The position numbers and the translations under genes were made by a program. Below the pieces are notes generated by a model, which saw only the letters and a program-made list of their open reading frames with translations, did no database searches and was not told where the DNA came from. DNA of 24,392 bases from JAGTVG01 sp964389805 (GTDB lineage Bacteria; Bacteroidota; Bacteroidia; Cytophagales; Cyclobacteriaceae), in contig CAYMFU010000243.1 of assembly GCA_964389805.1 (NCBI GenBank), positions 1 to 24,392 on the forward strand. The letters are read 5' to 3'. The first letter of the stretch is position 1, and every line of letters begins with the position of its first letter. This document shows positions 16,735 to 24,392 of the stretch, in pieces.

Positions 16735-19239
16735 ATGAACTCATTTAAAGATATTACTTCATCAAATAAAATCCCGTTTAGACAGGTATTACTGGCAGGG
16801 GTTGCTACTTTATTTTTTGCCTGCGGTAATGCCGATGATTATCCCAGAGAACCTGACAGCCCCGGGTCCGGCAAAGTCATGTGGGCTGAATCACCGACTC
16901 CGGAGGGTTGGACTATGGTAACAAATAAGGACGGTGCAACACTCGGATATTCAAAAAGCTCCGGACTTCAGCTTATCCAGGTAGACGGATATGCGTTCAA
17001 AGATCTCAATAGGAACAACCTGCTGGATCAATTTGAAGACTGGCGTATCGACTTTGAAATAAGGGCGAAAGCCATTGTTGACGAGATTCCGATCGAGCAG
17101 ATGATGGGCATGAAGATGAATCCATTCGGTAGTTGGAAAGTTAATCCTGATACACTAGATACTATAATTAAGAATTCCCTGGATCTGGGTTATAGACAGC
17201 TGCGGGCACCCCGTGGGGGGACTGCGGACGCGAGAACAAAGGTTAATTGGAATAACATGGTACAGGAGTACATTGAAGGCCTTGATAATATCGTCTGTAT
17301 ACCTGCGGTTTGGATAGATGATCCCAGATCAGGAGACGTATCCAGTTGGCCAGGCAACCTTGGTTTGGCGGCAACATTCGATCCTGCAGTGGGAGCTCAA
17401 TACGGCAGAATGATGTCAGAAGAATGGCGTGCTATGGGAATCTCCATGCAAGTCGCAACACAGATGGATCTGGCTACAGAACCAAGATGGAAACGTATCC
17501 CCGGAACGTTCGGAGAAGACCCAGCCCTGTCAATGGATATGGCCAGAGCCATAATCAACGGATGGCAATCTACCTACGACGATGAAGGTAATGATCTGGG
17601 TTGGGGCAAACACAGTGTGAACAACCAGATGAAGCACTGGCCAGGAGATGGCGCGGCCGAAGGAGGACGCGAGTCGCATACACGTGACGGGGCGTACAAC
17701 ATATTCCCGGGCGGTCAGTTCTGGACTCATACCTTGCCGTTCGCTGCATGTATGGACTTACCGGGCAAAACCAAAACGGTATCGGCTGCCATGACGAACT
17801 ATTCCTTTGGCATTGAAGCTGATGGTTTGCCAGTGGGTGGAGAGCGTTTGGGCACAAGCTATAGCCCCTACAAAATCAACCAATTGTTGAGAGAAAAATA
17901 TGGCTGGGATGGCTATATCCTGACTGATTTTGGTATCCTTACAAGCAAGGATTATGGTGTTGAAAATCTGACCCAAGTTGAAAAAAGGTTGGCCACCCTT
18001 GAAGCGGGATGTGATGCATTCGGAGGTGAGGGCAGAGACGGGCAGAAAAGTGTTGATTTAGCTATGGAGGCGTATAAACTCGGAGTTGCCAGGCTTGGTG
18101 AAACAGAAATGAATGAAATCATGAAGAAGTCGACTGAGAGGATACTGAAAACCCACTTCAATATCGGCATTGTTGACAATCCTTATCTCAATCTCGAAGT
18201 GGCCGAAACCGTCCCCAATAGCACGGAGCATAATTCCGCAGGACACCAGGCACACCTGAAATCCATTGTGATGCTGAAAAACAGTGATGGCACTATTCAC
18301 AAGGAATCAGTAGAAGGCGAAAAACCCAGGGTGTATATCCCCAGGGTATATGTAACAGCAACCGGCGGGTGGAGCAGAACACCGGCATCTGCGGAGCCAG
18401 GATTCGACCTCGAAATAGCCGGTGAATATTACGATGTACTAACTGATGAGCTGGCCGATACATTTACTGGCCCCGCTGATAGAGAAGGCAATCCAACGCT
18501 ATTGCCAGATGACATCATACGTGCCTCCAAAGAAGAAATTGCTCAATGTGATTTTGCCATTGTCAGGATAACCAATCCTAAAAACGGGAATCCAACCTTC
18601 ATGGAGTCCGGAGGCATGAGGGATGGCGGTCCGGGATCCGTAGGAAGTATATCAGATCGTCAGGAGTTTACATATCTTCCTATTTCACTGCAATATCGTC
18701 CCTACACTGCAGATTCGAAATTCGTGCGTCAGGAGTCCCTTGGGGGAGATATGATCGAGGTGACAGAGAACGGTACAGAGAAACTGGTAAAGGAGAATCG
18801 CTCATATTTCGGAGAAACGGGAATCATCACGAATGTAAGTCACCTGGATCTTGTGCTGAACACCGCATCTGCAATAGAAAAGGTCATTGTTGCTCTGGAC
18901 GTGTCAAATCCAATGATCTTTGATGAATTCGAAAGCGAGGTTGATGCAATCCTGGTAGGATTCGGAGGTAACAGGGCAGCCAATCTACCCGACAAAGCAT
19001 TCCTTGAGGTTATTACCGGTCAAGTAGAGCCGTCAGGGCTACTGCCAATTCAAATGCCAGCGAATATGGAGACCGTGGAGGCTCAATTCGAGGATGTGCC
19101 TCGAGATATGGAATGTCATGTTGACAGCGAAGGCAACACCTATGACTTTGCATTTGGCCTGGATTGGTCGGGTGTGATCAAAGACGAACGCACCGCAAGG
19201 TATGATGTTCCCCCGATTGTGGGCGAGCAACCTGAATAA
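16735..19239 (+). CDS. GH3-family beta-glycosidase, lipoprotein
   Basis: The 834-aa protein has a signal sequence with lipobox (TLFFAC, Cys30). Residues 90-101 (DLNRNNLLDQFE) form an EF-hand-like calcium loop followed by DWR, a feature I know from Bacteroidota GH3 proteins. The barrel domain carries TEPRWKRIPGTFGEDP (246-262), KHWPGDG (300-306) and the nucleophile region WDGYILTDFGI with Asp398. The second domain starts near residue 500 with HLKSIVMLKN and contains DVSNPMIFDEFES, DAILVGFGG and GLLPIQMP, the usual alpha/beta sandwich of retaining beta-glucosidases. The general acid cannot be placed by eye, and linkage specificity is not predictable. The gene is visibly G+C-richer than its flanks, which may reflect transfer or codon bias of a highly expressed gene. 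The ABC genes begin 18 bases after it. Confidence 0.92.
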   Translation: MNSFKDITSSNKIPFRQVLLAGVATLFFACGNADDYPREPDSPGSGKVMWAESPTPEGWTMVTNKDGATLGYSKSSGLQLIQVDGYAFKDLNRNNLLDQFEDWRIDFEIRAKAIVDEIPIEQMMGMKMNPFGSWKVNPDTLDTIIKNSLDLGYRQLRAPRGGTADARTKVNWNNMVQEYIEGLDNIVCIPAVWIDDPRSGDVSSWPGNLGLAATFDPAVGAQYGRMMSEEWRAMGISMQVATQMDLATEPRWKRIPGTFGEDPALSMDMARAIINGWQSTYDDEGNDLGWGKHSVNNQMKHWPGDGAAEGGRESHTRDGAYNIFPGGQFWTHTLPFAACMDLPGKTKTVSAAMTNYSFGIEADGLPVGGERLGTSYSPYKINQLLREKYGWDGYILTDFGILTSKDYGVENLTQVEKRLATLEAGCDAFGGEGRDGQKSVDLAMEAYKLGVARLGETEMNEIMKKSTERILKTHFNIGIVDNPYLNLEVAETVPNSTEHNSAGHQAHLKSIVMLKNSDGTIHKESVEGEKPRVYIPRVYVTATGGWSRTPASAEPGFDLEIAGEYYDVLTDELADTFTGPADREGNPTLLPDDIIRASKEEIAQCDFAIVRITNPKNGNPTFMESGGMRDGGPGSVGSISDRQEFTYLPISLQYRPYTADSKFVRQESLGGDMIEVTENGTEKLVKENRSYFGETGIITNVSHLDLVLNTASAIEKVIVALDVSNPMIFDEFESEVDAILVGFGGNRAANLPDKAFLEVITGQVEPSGLLPIQMPANMETVEAQFEDVPRDMECHVDSEGNTYDFAFGLDWSGVIKDERTARYDVPPIVGEQPE

Positions 19240-19257
19240 ATCAAAAGAAAATCTAAT

Positions 19258-20187
19258 ATGGATAAAGATAAAGTTGCCATTAAAACTGACAACCTGACCA
19301 AAAATTACGGGAGTAGAATTGCCGTAAACAATTTGAACATTGAAATCAAACATGGAGAGATCTTTTCCTTACTTGGTAAGAATGGTGCAGGTAAAACGAC
19401 AACTATTAAAATGCTAAGTTGTTTATCACAACCTACATCAGGAAATGCTTCAGTAATGAATTTCAGCATCAAAGAAAATCAATTAAAAATAAAGGGAATA
19501 ATTGGAGTTTCACCCCAGGAAACTGCGATAGCAGAACATCTAAATACAATGGAGAATCTCCTGTTAATGGGTGGTGTTTTCGGCCTGAAAAGAGATGAAT
19601 CAAAAAGGAGAGCAAAAAATCTAATGGGATTAATGGAACTTGAAGACAGAAAAGACCAGGTAAGAAAACTTTCAGGAGGTTTGCAGCGCAGATTAAGTAT
19701 AGCAATGGCCCTAATGTCCGATCCTCTTATATTATTTCTGGATGAACCGACATTGGGTCTTGATCCTCATGCAAGAAGATCAGTCTGGAATTATATCGAA
19801 AAACTGAAAAAGGAAAAAACCATTTTATTGACAACTCACTACCTGGAAGAAGCAGATTCATTAGCTGATCATATAGCTATAATACACGATGGAAAAATAA
19901 TTGAGGCCGGAACTTCAGGTGAATTAAAAAGTAGATATTCGGACAGCCAAACTATTAAAATTTCCGCTGAAAATATAACCGAAGAAGTATTTAAAATTCT
20001 CAATAAACAAGGGATGGAGGTGAGTGAAATATCATCCGGGATTGAGATAAGATTCAAGGAATTGGATTTTTATTCAATTATAGATTTAATGCGACAGGAA
20101 GAAGTAAAAATTAATGGAATACAAATGCAACAACCAAGTTTAGAAGATGTTTTTCTCCATTTAACGGAAAGGGAGGAAGAAAAATGA
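19258..20187 (+). CDS. ABC transporter ATP-binding protein (DrrA/ABC-2 type)
   Basis: The 309-aa cytoplasmic ATPase has all ABC motifs in order: Walker A GKNGAGKT (40-47), Q-loop VSPQET (Gln87), signature LSGGLQRRLS (138-147), Walker B LILFLDEP with the catalytic Glu, D-loop GLD and H-loop TTHYLEEAD (His194). The C-terminal extension of about 90 residues ends in QQPSLEDVFLHLT, which is typical of ABC-2 exporters such as daunorubicin-resistance DrrA. It powers the permease encoded next, with which it overlaps by four bases (ATGA). The exported substrate cannot be told: drugs, lipids and peptides are all carried by this class. Its own promoter is not evident; it may be read from the GH3 transcript, only 18 bases upstream. 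Confidence 0.95.
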   Translation: MDKDKVAIKTDNLTKNYGSRIAVNNLNIEIKHGEIFSLLGKNGAGKTTTIKMLSCLSQPTSGNASVMNFSIKENQLKIKGIIGVSPQETAIAEHLNTMENLLLMGGVFGLKRDESKRRAKNLMGLMELEDRKDQVRKLSGGLQRRLSIAMALMSDPLILFLDEPTLGLDPHARRSVWNYIEKLKKEKTILLTTHYLEEADSLADHIAIIHDGKIIEAGTSGELKSRYSDSQTIKISAENITEEVFKILNKQGMEVSEISSGIEIRFKELDFYSIIDLMRQEEVKINGIQMQQPSLEDVFLHLTEREEEK

Positions 20188-20912
20188 GATTCTTTAGTCT
20201 GGCCAGTCGAAACTTTAAAGAGATTTATCGTGATCCTGTTTCAATACTATTAGGTTTGGTTATGCCGGTTGCCTTATTGATACTCTTTTCTTCTATTTAT
20301 TGGAGAACACAGGTAGACATGTTTTCTCCTCAAAAGCTAACACCCGGTCTTATTGTTTTCAGTTTTGCCTTTTTAATGATGTTCTCAGCCGTATTGCTTG
20401 CCAAGGACAGGCAAAGTGCATTTCTCATCCGACTTTATACAGCACCGTTAAAATCGTCTGATTTCATACTGTCATACATATTGCCTTTTATACCGCTGGC
20501 AATTATTCAAATTCTTGTATGTTTTGTTGTTGGGGTAATGCTCGGAGCTACATTAACTAATATATTTATTTCCCTGCTTATTTTCCTTCTGGTTGCTTTA
20601 ATATGTATAAGTCTTGGGATTATTGTTGGAGCTTTATTCACGGTAAATCAGGTATCCGGTATTGGTGCATTGGTTATCACGATCATCAGTTTGTTTTCTG
20701 GTGCCTGGACACCCTTAAAGGTGATAGGTGGCATTTTTGAAACTATTGGTTATGCACTTCCCTTTGCTCATGGTGTTGATGCCGCAGTAGAATTACTATC
20801 CGGTTCCACTCTTGGCGAAATAACAAACAACCTGTATGTCGTTTTAATTTATGCAGTTTCATTATTTATACTGGCAATTTTATCCTTCAGGTGGTCTATG
20901 AGAAAAAAATAA
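20184..20912 (+). CDS. ABC-2 type transporter permease
   Basis: The 242-aa product has six hydrophobic segments: about 19-39 (ILLGLVMPVALLILFSSIY), 56-74 (GLIVFSFAFLMMFSAVLL), 95-118, 126-149, 156-176 and 216-236. The N-terminal FFSLASRNFKEIYRDPVS, the middle sequence LLAKDRQSAFLIRLYTAPLK and the late motif FSGAWTPLKVIGG are characteristic of ABC-2 permeases. It starts within the stop codon of the ATPase gene (ATGA), so the two are translationally coupled and form one exporter in the inner membrane, presumably as dimers. It ends 53 bases before the next gene, which has its own promoter and operator, so the exporter pair and the regulated genes may be separately transcribed although they lie together. 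Confidence 0.92.
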   Translation: MRFFSLASRNFKEIYRDPVSILLGLVMPVALLILFSSIYWRTQVDMFSPQKLTPGLIVFSFAFLMMFSAVLLAKDRQSAFLIRLYTAPLKSSDFILSYILPFIPLAIIQILVCFVVGVMLGATLTNIFISLLIFLLVALICISLGIIVGALFTVNQVSGIGALVITIISLFSGAWTPLKVIGGIFETIGYALPFAHGVDAAVELLSGSTLGEITNNLYVVLIYAVSLFILAILSFRWSMRKK

Positions 20913-20915
20913 AAC

Positions 20916-20967
20916 TTGCATATTAACTATTTTTTGTTTTACTTTGTATTTCAAAGTACTTTTAAAT
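20916..20967 (+). promoter_or_regulatory. Promoter and operator of the membrane protein/regulator pair
   Basis: The inverted repeat TACTTTG-TATTT-CAAAGTA occupies 20940-20958, with seven perfect base pairs per arm. Another half-site (ACTTTT) follows directly, making AAAGTACTTT a second palindrome. The upstream arm overlaps a possible -7 element (TTACTTTG, 20939-20946), with TTG at 20916-20918 and a spacer of 20. A bound repressor would block transcription. The same 28-base block occurs before creD at 21883. Confidence 0.7.
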
Positions 20968-21580
20968 GAAAGAAAAATATATCGAAGACCTGAAGGAAAT
21001 CAAGGATATAATGAATCGATCATCAAGATTCATTTCACTAAGTGGACTTTCAGGAATATCAGCCGGAATTTCAGCACTGATCGGTGCCTACATGGCATAC
21101 CGGATCGTCTATACCAATCAAGACTATCAGGAATATGGGAGGATCTTTCTTACTAATGAAAGCATAACTCAATTGCTCCTGATTGCCCTGGGAACTCTTA
21201 TCCTGGCCGTTGGAACCGGGATTTATTTTACAACCCGGGAAACAAAAAAGAGAAATCAAAGAATATGGGATATTCAAACCAAAAGACTTCTCATTAATTT
21301 GTCTATCCCCTTACTAACCGGCGGTATTCTATGCCTCATCCTTCTTTTCAAAGGATATATAGGTTTAGTAGCTCCCCTGACCTTAATATTCTACGGACTT
21401 GCCCTGGTGAATGCTAGTAAATATACTTTGAATGAAATCAGAAGCTTAGGCCTTATAGAAATTGCACTTGGATTAATAGCCACATACTTTATAGGTTTTG
21501 GATTGTTATTCTGGTCGATTGGATTTGGGATTCTTCATATAATCTATGGTATTATTATGCAATGGAGGTATAAGTCGTGA
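20966..21580 (+). CDS. Multi-pass membrane protein encoded with a winged-helix regulator
   Basis: The 204-aa protein has a charged N-terminal helix (MKEKYIEDLKEIKDIMNRSS) and then about six hydrophobic segments: near 22-45 (SLSGLSGISAGISALIGAYM), 69-91, 107-128, 130-147, 159-176 and 178-197. I recognise no catalytic motif. The same order of genes (such a membrane protein, a small winged-helix regulator, then creD) is known to me from other Bacteroidota, so it is likely a conserved envelope-stress or signalling module. The last codons overlap the GTG of the regulator, so the pair is translationally coupled. The operator-like repeat lies immediately upstream and ends at the start codon. It could modulate the regulator at the membrane, but this is a guess. 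Confidence 0.82.
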   Translation: MKEKYIEDLKEIKDIMNRSSRFISLSGLSGISAGISALIGAYMAYRIVYTNQDYQEYGRIFLTNESITQLLLIALGTLILAVGTGIYFTTRETKKRNQRIWDIQTKRLLINLSIPLLTGGILCLILLFKGYIGLVAPLTLIFYGLALVNASKYTLNEIRSLGLIEIALGLIATYFIGFGLLFWSIGFGILHIIYGIIMQWRYKS

Positions 21581-21867
21581 AGGAACTTCTAAAAGATCTG
21601 GATAAAGCATTTGAAAATAAAATACGTTTGGGCATAATGTCTGCGCTTGTTGTGAATGAATATTTAGATTTCAATACTCTAAAGGATTTGCTGGACGTAA
21701 CCGACGGGAACCTGGCCAGTCACTTAAAATCTCTTGAAAAAAAACAATATGTAATGTATAAGAAGGAATTTCTCAATAGAAAACCAAAGACAAAATACTA
21801 TGCCACTAAAGAAGGCAAGGAAGCTTTTAAGAAACACATTAACGCTATTGAACAATTGCTGAAATAA
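21577..21867 (+). CDS. Winged-helix transcriptional regulator (HTH_34-like)
   Basis: The gene begins at GTG 21577, overlapping the upstream stop by four bases (GTGA), and encodes 96 aa. The product is a single winged-helix domain: LDKAFENKIRLGIMSAL (helix 1), FNTLKDLLDVTDGNLASHL (helix-turn-helix, with the recognition helix DGNLASHLKSLEKK) and a wing of KKEFLNRKPKTKYYATKEG. This is the pattern of the HTH_34/MarR-like small regulators that bind inverted repeats as dimers. There is no ligand-binding domain, so any signal must act by another protein, oxidation or dimerisation; no Cys is present, so thiol redox sensing is unlikely. The duplicated inverted repeats before its own operon and before creD make autoregulation and control of creD the natural inference. 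Confidence 0.92.
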   Translation: MKELLKDLDKAFENKIRLGIMSALVVNEYLDFNTLKDLLDVTDGNLASHLKSLEKKQYVMYKKEFLNRKPKTKYYATKEGKEAFKKHINAIEQLLK

Positions 21868-21882
21868 AAAAATTTAACTCTC

Positions 21883-21910
21883 TACTTTGTTTTTCAAAGT
21901 ACTTTTAAAT
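21883..21910 (+). promoter_or_regulatory. Second operator copy, upstream of creD
   Basis: TACTTTG-TTTTT-CAAAGTA at 21883-21901 followed by CTTTTAAAT repeats the 28-base block at 20940-20967 with one mismatch, which falls in the spacer. It lies ten bases before the ATG at 21920. CTACTTTG (21882-21889) could act as a weak -7 element with TTG at 21856-21858 (spacer 23), so the operator would again cover the promoter. Confidence 0.7.
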
Positions 21911-21919
21911 TAAATAATT

Positions 21920-23260
21920 ATGAATACAGAAAACACTCTAATTGAAAAGGTAAGTAGTTTTATTAAAACTTCTGTAACCTTGAAACTGGTAACAATCACG
22001 ATTCTGATGCTGCTTCTATTGATCCCCGCATCTATGATCACGTTCATCATCCAGGAAAGGGAATTATTAAACAATGAAGCAACTAATGAAGTGAGATCTA
22101 AGTGGGCTGTGGAGCAGCAAATTAATGGTCCAATACTCACAATTCCCCTGACCTATGAGTATGAAGAGGAGAATAAAAAAATCACCAAAACAAAATACTG
22201 GAACCTGCTTCCCGAAAACTTAAATATTGATGGAGATGTGTTTCCGGAAAAACTAGAAAGAGGAATTTATGAAGTTGTCGTGTACAAATCCAACCTTAAT
22301 GTTTCTGGTGATTTTATCATAAATCCCAAACCTGATCTGCAAAATCTGAAAGAAATTCAATATGATCAGGCATTTCTTACTTTAGGAATAACAGATCTCA
22401 GGGGAATCAAGAACCAGATCAATTTAGATTGGGATGGAAATAATCTGAATGTCCAGCCAGGATCCAAACTAACGGATATTATATATTCCGGGATAACAAT
22501 TGCTATTCCCGATTTAAGGGAACAAGTTAATCAGAGAATTACTTTCAACTTCTCATTGGATCTTAACGGAAGCAAAAATCTGTCTTTCATTCCTGTAGGA
22601 AATACAACAAAGGTAATGTTAAAATCGCCCTGGTCATCACCTTCTTTTAATGGAAATTTCTTACCGGACAAGCGGGAAATAAGCGATGACGGTTTTACGG
22701 CAAATTGGTCAGTGCTACAACTCAACCGCAATTATCCCCAAACATGGATCGGGAGTGGTAACAATCAGCAAATGCAAGAATCTTCTTTCGGTGTAGACTT
22801 GATCTTGCCCCTGGATGATTATCAAAAGTCATACAGGTCAGCAAAATATGCTGTAATGACTATTGCGCTTACATTTTTGATTTTCTTCCTCGTGGAAATC
22901 CTGAATAAAAGGAAAATTCATCCTTTCCAATATGCTTTAGTAGGTCTTGCACTATGCCTGTTTTACATCCTTCTTGTTTCAATCTCTGAACATTCAAATT
23001 TCAACATCGCCTATGGAATTTCAGCCGTGGGAATTGTCGTTATGATATTTCTATATTCTTTAAGTGTATTTAAGAAATTTAGCCTTTCGCTGATATTAAT
23101 CATTACGCTCTGTGGAATTTATGGATTCCTCTTTACGACGCTTCAATTGGTTGATTATGCACTGTTAATGGGAAGTATCGGGCTACTTCTCATACTTGGC
23201 CTAACCATGTACTTCACCAGAAATATCAATTGGTATAATTTGGACATGAAAACAGAATAG
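21920..23260 (+). CDS. creD: Cell envelope integrity protein CreD
   Basis: The 446-aa inner-membrane protein has the CreD layout: one N-terminal membrane segment (about 20-43, LKLVTITILMLLLLIPASMI), the motif FIIQERELLNNEATNEVRSKW, a long periplasmic part containing WAVEQQINGPILTIPL and SFIPVGNTTKVMLKSPW, and then several membrane segments from about residue 310 to 430. NGPILTIPL, SPSFNGNFLPDKR and FGVDLILPLDDYQKSYRSAKYA are hallmark stretches. In gammaproteobacteria CreD belongs to the CreBC regulon and affects envelope integrity and colicin or beta-lactam tolerance. Here no CreBC two-component genes are present and control appears to have passed to the adjacent winged-helix regulator. The biochemical function is unknown in any organism as far as I know. 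Confidence 0.95.
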   Translation: MNTENTLIEKVSSFIKTSVTLKLVTITILMLLLLIPASMITFIIQERELLNNEATNEVRSKWAVEQQINGPILTIPLTYEYEEENKKITKTKYWNLLPENLNIDGDVFPEKLERGIYEVVVYKSNLNVSGDFIINPKPDLQNLKEIQYDQAFLTLGITDLRGIKNQINLDWDGNNLNVQPGSKLTDIIYSGITIAIPDLREQVNQRITFNFSLDLNGSKNLSFIPVGNTTKVMLKSPWSSPSFNGNFLPDKREISDDGFTANWSVLQLNRNYPQTWIGSGNNQQMQESSFGVDLILPLDDYQKSYRSAKYAVMTIALTFLIFFLVEILNKRKIHPFQYALVGLALCLFYILLVSISEHSNFNIAYGISAVGIVVMIFLYSLSVFKKFSLSLILIITLCGIYGFLFTTLQLVDYALLMGSIGLLLILGLTMYFTRNINWYNLDMKTE

Positions 23261-23280
23261 ACTTCTGCTAACAAACGATA

Positions 23281-23366
23281 TAGCACATCCCTCTATGTGC
23301 TCACTTGAATCAATAGTGGAGAACCAATACTTTCATTGATTTCAGGTGAGTCAAGGGGCTTGTGCC
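23281..23366. repeat. Imperfect long palindrome (structured non-coding element)
   Basis: CTCACTTGAATCAAT (23300-23314) pairs with ATTGATTTCAGGTGAG (23335-23350) with one bulge and one G-U pair. Further out, CCCT/AGGG and GCACA/TGTGC (23283-23287 with 23361-23365) continue the pairing past unpaired bases. A competing small hairpin GCACAT-CCCTCT-ATGTGC lies at 23283-23300. No T-tract follows, so it is not a standard terminator. It sits in the 220-base gap between creD and a pseudogene that otherwise holds nothing I recognise. Confidence 0.5.
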
Positions 23367-23480
23367 AAATCTGGAATGATCTACATTATGCCAAATAGCC
23401 TTACGAAATAGATACAAAATTCATATCTTTAATTACTACAATTCTATTCGAAACTGTTTCTCGTATTTTTCCTCTAAAAC

Positions 23481-24256
23481 ATGAAAAAAATATATAATCG
23501 GGAAGTATTCAAAGGACTAAAACGCACGGAGAATATTAAACCTGAAATAATATCAGAGGATGATCTTGAGCATCGACCCTAAATTGTTAAAAAATATTTA
23601 ATGTATTCTGGTGTCGTTGGCAAAGAAAAAATAGTTAATGTAAGATTCAACTGTAAAGGAAGGATCAGGAGTAAACCAAATGATGGCTGGATGACATTTA
23701 AGTCCGAACCATATGATTTTTTTGACCAGCCAACAAGAATATTTTTAATTAAAGCCCGGAAGATGGGTATTCCGGCAAATGGCATTCATTTATATAAAAA
23801 TGAGGAGGCAAGGATGGTTATCAAATTAGCCGGACTTTTTAAAGTAGTGGATGGAAAAGGATTTGAAATGAACCAGGGAGAGACAGTTACCCTTTTCAAT
23901 GATTTTTGTCTTGTTGCCCCGGGGACATTAATCGACGAAAAAACCAAATGGGAGGTTATTGATCCATTATCAGTTTTAGCAAAATATACAAATGGGAATA
24001 TCCAGATAAGTGCAACTTTACAATCTAATGAAAACGGAGCGTTGGTGAATTTTATCAGCAATGACAGATTTGAATCAGCTGTGGCAAGACATATAAAAAC
24101 TATCCATGGTCAACTCCTGTTAAAGAGTATAAGGATTTTAATGGAAATCGAAAAGTCACAAAAGCATTAACAATTTTCCATAGACCTGATACTGATTCTT
24201 GTTATGGAGAATTCGAATTAGTAGACATAGAATACAACTGCAAAGAATTGAAGTGA
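23481..24256 (+). pseudogene. DUF6920/DUF6544-like protein, broken by a stop codon and a frameshift
   Basis: The frame opens at ATG 23481 (MKKIYNREVFKGLKRTENIK), runs 33 codons to TAA at 23580-23582 and continues in the same frame: EHRP, stop, IVKKYLMYSGVVGKEKI. From memory the family has LPEPVQKYL-like sequence here, so GAA to TAA is the simplest cause. The frame then runs through GRIRSKPNDGWM, MVIKLAGLF and QISATLQSNENGALVNFISN until about 24080. There the family-like sequence moves to another frame: from 24089 to the TGA at 24254-24256 one reads TYKNYPWSTPVKEYKDFNG and, later, LVDIEYNCKELK. A one-base deletion or two-base insertion near 24080 explains this. Two independent lesions make a functional product unlikely. 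The family itself has no known function to me. Confidence 0.85.
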
Positions 24257-24301
24257 ATTATGGGCACAGATATGGAGGGCTTCAGTTGGTGGTTGTAAGT
24301 A

Positions 24302-24392
24302 TTACATATTTAGTTTTGAGCCGGGATCCAGTAAATGAAATCCAATATCATCAGCTCCTGCTGAAGAATTTGTAAGAAGCACCACTCCTTTA
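24302..24392 (-). CDS. C-terminal end of a beta-lactamase-family serine hydrolase (partial)
   Basis: On the minus strand, from the right edge of the window to TAA at 24302-24304, the frame reads KGVVLLTNSSAGADDIG and then FHLLDPGSKLNM. The sequence GVVLLTNSSxxxDDIGFHLLD is, from memory, the usual end of beta-lactamase (PF00144)-type serine hydrolases such as AmpC-like or esterase-like proteins in Bacteroidota. The catalytic SxxK and YxN motifs would lie beyond the window, so activity and substrate cannot be judged. The gene is convergent with the pseudogene, with 45 bases between. Confidence 0.72.
   Translation of the reverse strand, partial: KGVVLLTNSSAGADDIGFHLLDPGSKLNM

Noticed and set aside
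23601..24170. Intact 189-aa protein starting at ATG 23601
   Set aside because: Family-like sequence continues upstream through an in-frame stop and downstream in another frame, so this frame is only the middle of a broken gene.
1..24392. CRISPR arrays, tRNA or rRNA genes, insertion sequences, toxin-antitoxin or defence genes
   Set aside because: Reading both strands gave no regular repeat-spacer array, no recognisable RNA gene, no transposase or integrase, and no defence-type domains.

Overview
The window looks like chromosomal DNA from a member of the Bacteroidota. The evidence is low to moderate G+C, almost no Shine-Dalgarno sequences, promoter-like sites of the Bacteroidota type (-33 TTG, -7 TAnnTTTG), and gene families typical of the phylum: a lipoprotein sulfatase, a lipoprotein GH3 enzyme, PD40 propellers, and CreD next to a small winged-helix regulator. 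The genus cannot be read from the sequence. The many exported glycan-active proteins suggest a heterotroph that feeds on polysaccharides. There are no rRNA, tRNA, CRISPR, insertion-sequence or phage genes.

Layout. 1-3256 holds the 3' end of a metallo-beta-lactamase-fold hydrolase, a secreted endonuclease/exonuclease/phosphatase-fold enzyme and a lipoprotein sulfatase. 3390-6320 is a tight run of exported proteins of unknown function ending in a PD40 propeller; its second gene is interrupted by an in-frame TAG. 6403-8085 (minus) is a large lipoprotein that resembles a TIM-barrel glycosidase. It is divergent, across a 404-base AT-rich gap with three TGACAATT copies, from a GntH-like metallo-hydrolase at 8490-9725, which ends at a strong intrinsic terminator. 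A secreted ABM-domain protein lies on the minus strand at 9823-10251.

10472-11641 holds an Fpg/Nei-family protein lacking the catalytic Pro2, followed by a small membrane protein. 11783-16451 is a probable four-gene operon with a consensus promoter: a Tat-exported agarase-like glycosidase, an alpha/alpha-toroid protein, an NmrA-type NAD(P)-binding protein and a family 1 glycosyltransferase. 16735-19239 is a GH3 lipoprotein with visibly higher G+C than its neighbours.

19258-23260 is an export and envelope module: an ABC ATPase with its ABC-2 permease, then a membrane protein overlapping a winged-helix regulator, then creD. A 28-base sequence containing the inverted repeat TACTTTG-N5-CAAAGTA occurs twice with one mismatch, before the membrane-protein/regulator pair and before creD. 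It is the best candidate for the regulator's operator and is the clearest regulatory circuit in the window.

23261-24392 holds an imperfect palindromic non-coding element, a DUF6920/DUF6544-like pseudogene with a nonsense codon and a frameshift, and on the minus strand the C-terminus of a beta-lactamase-family serine hydrolase.

I do not see a clearly new multi-gene system. The points most worth checking are the duplicated operator, the Pro2-less glycosylase, the two decayed genes, and the glycosidase-like protein with Asp where Glu is expected.
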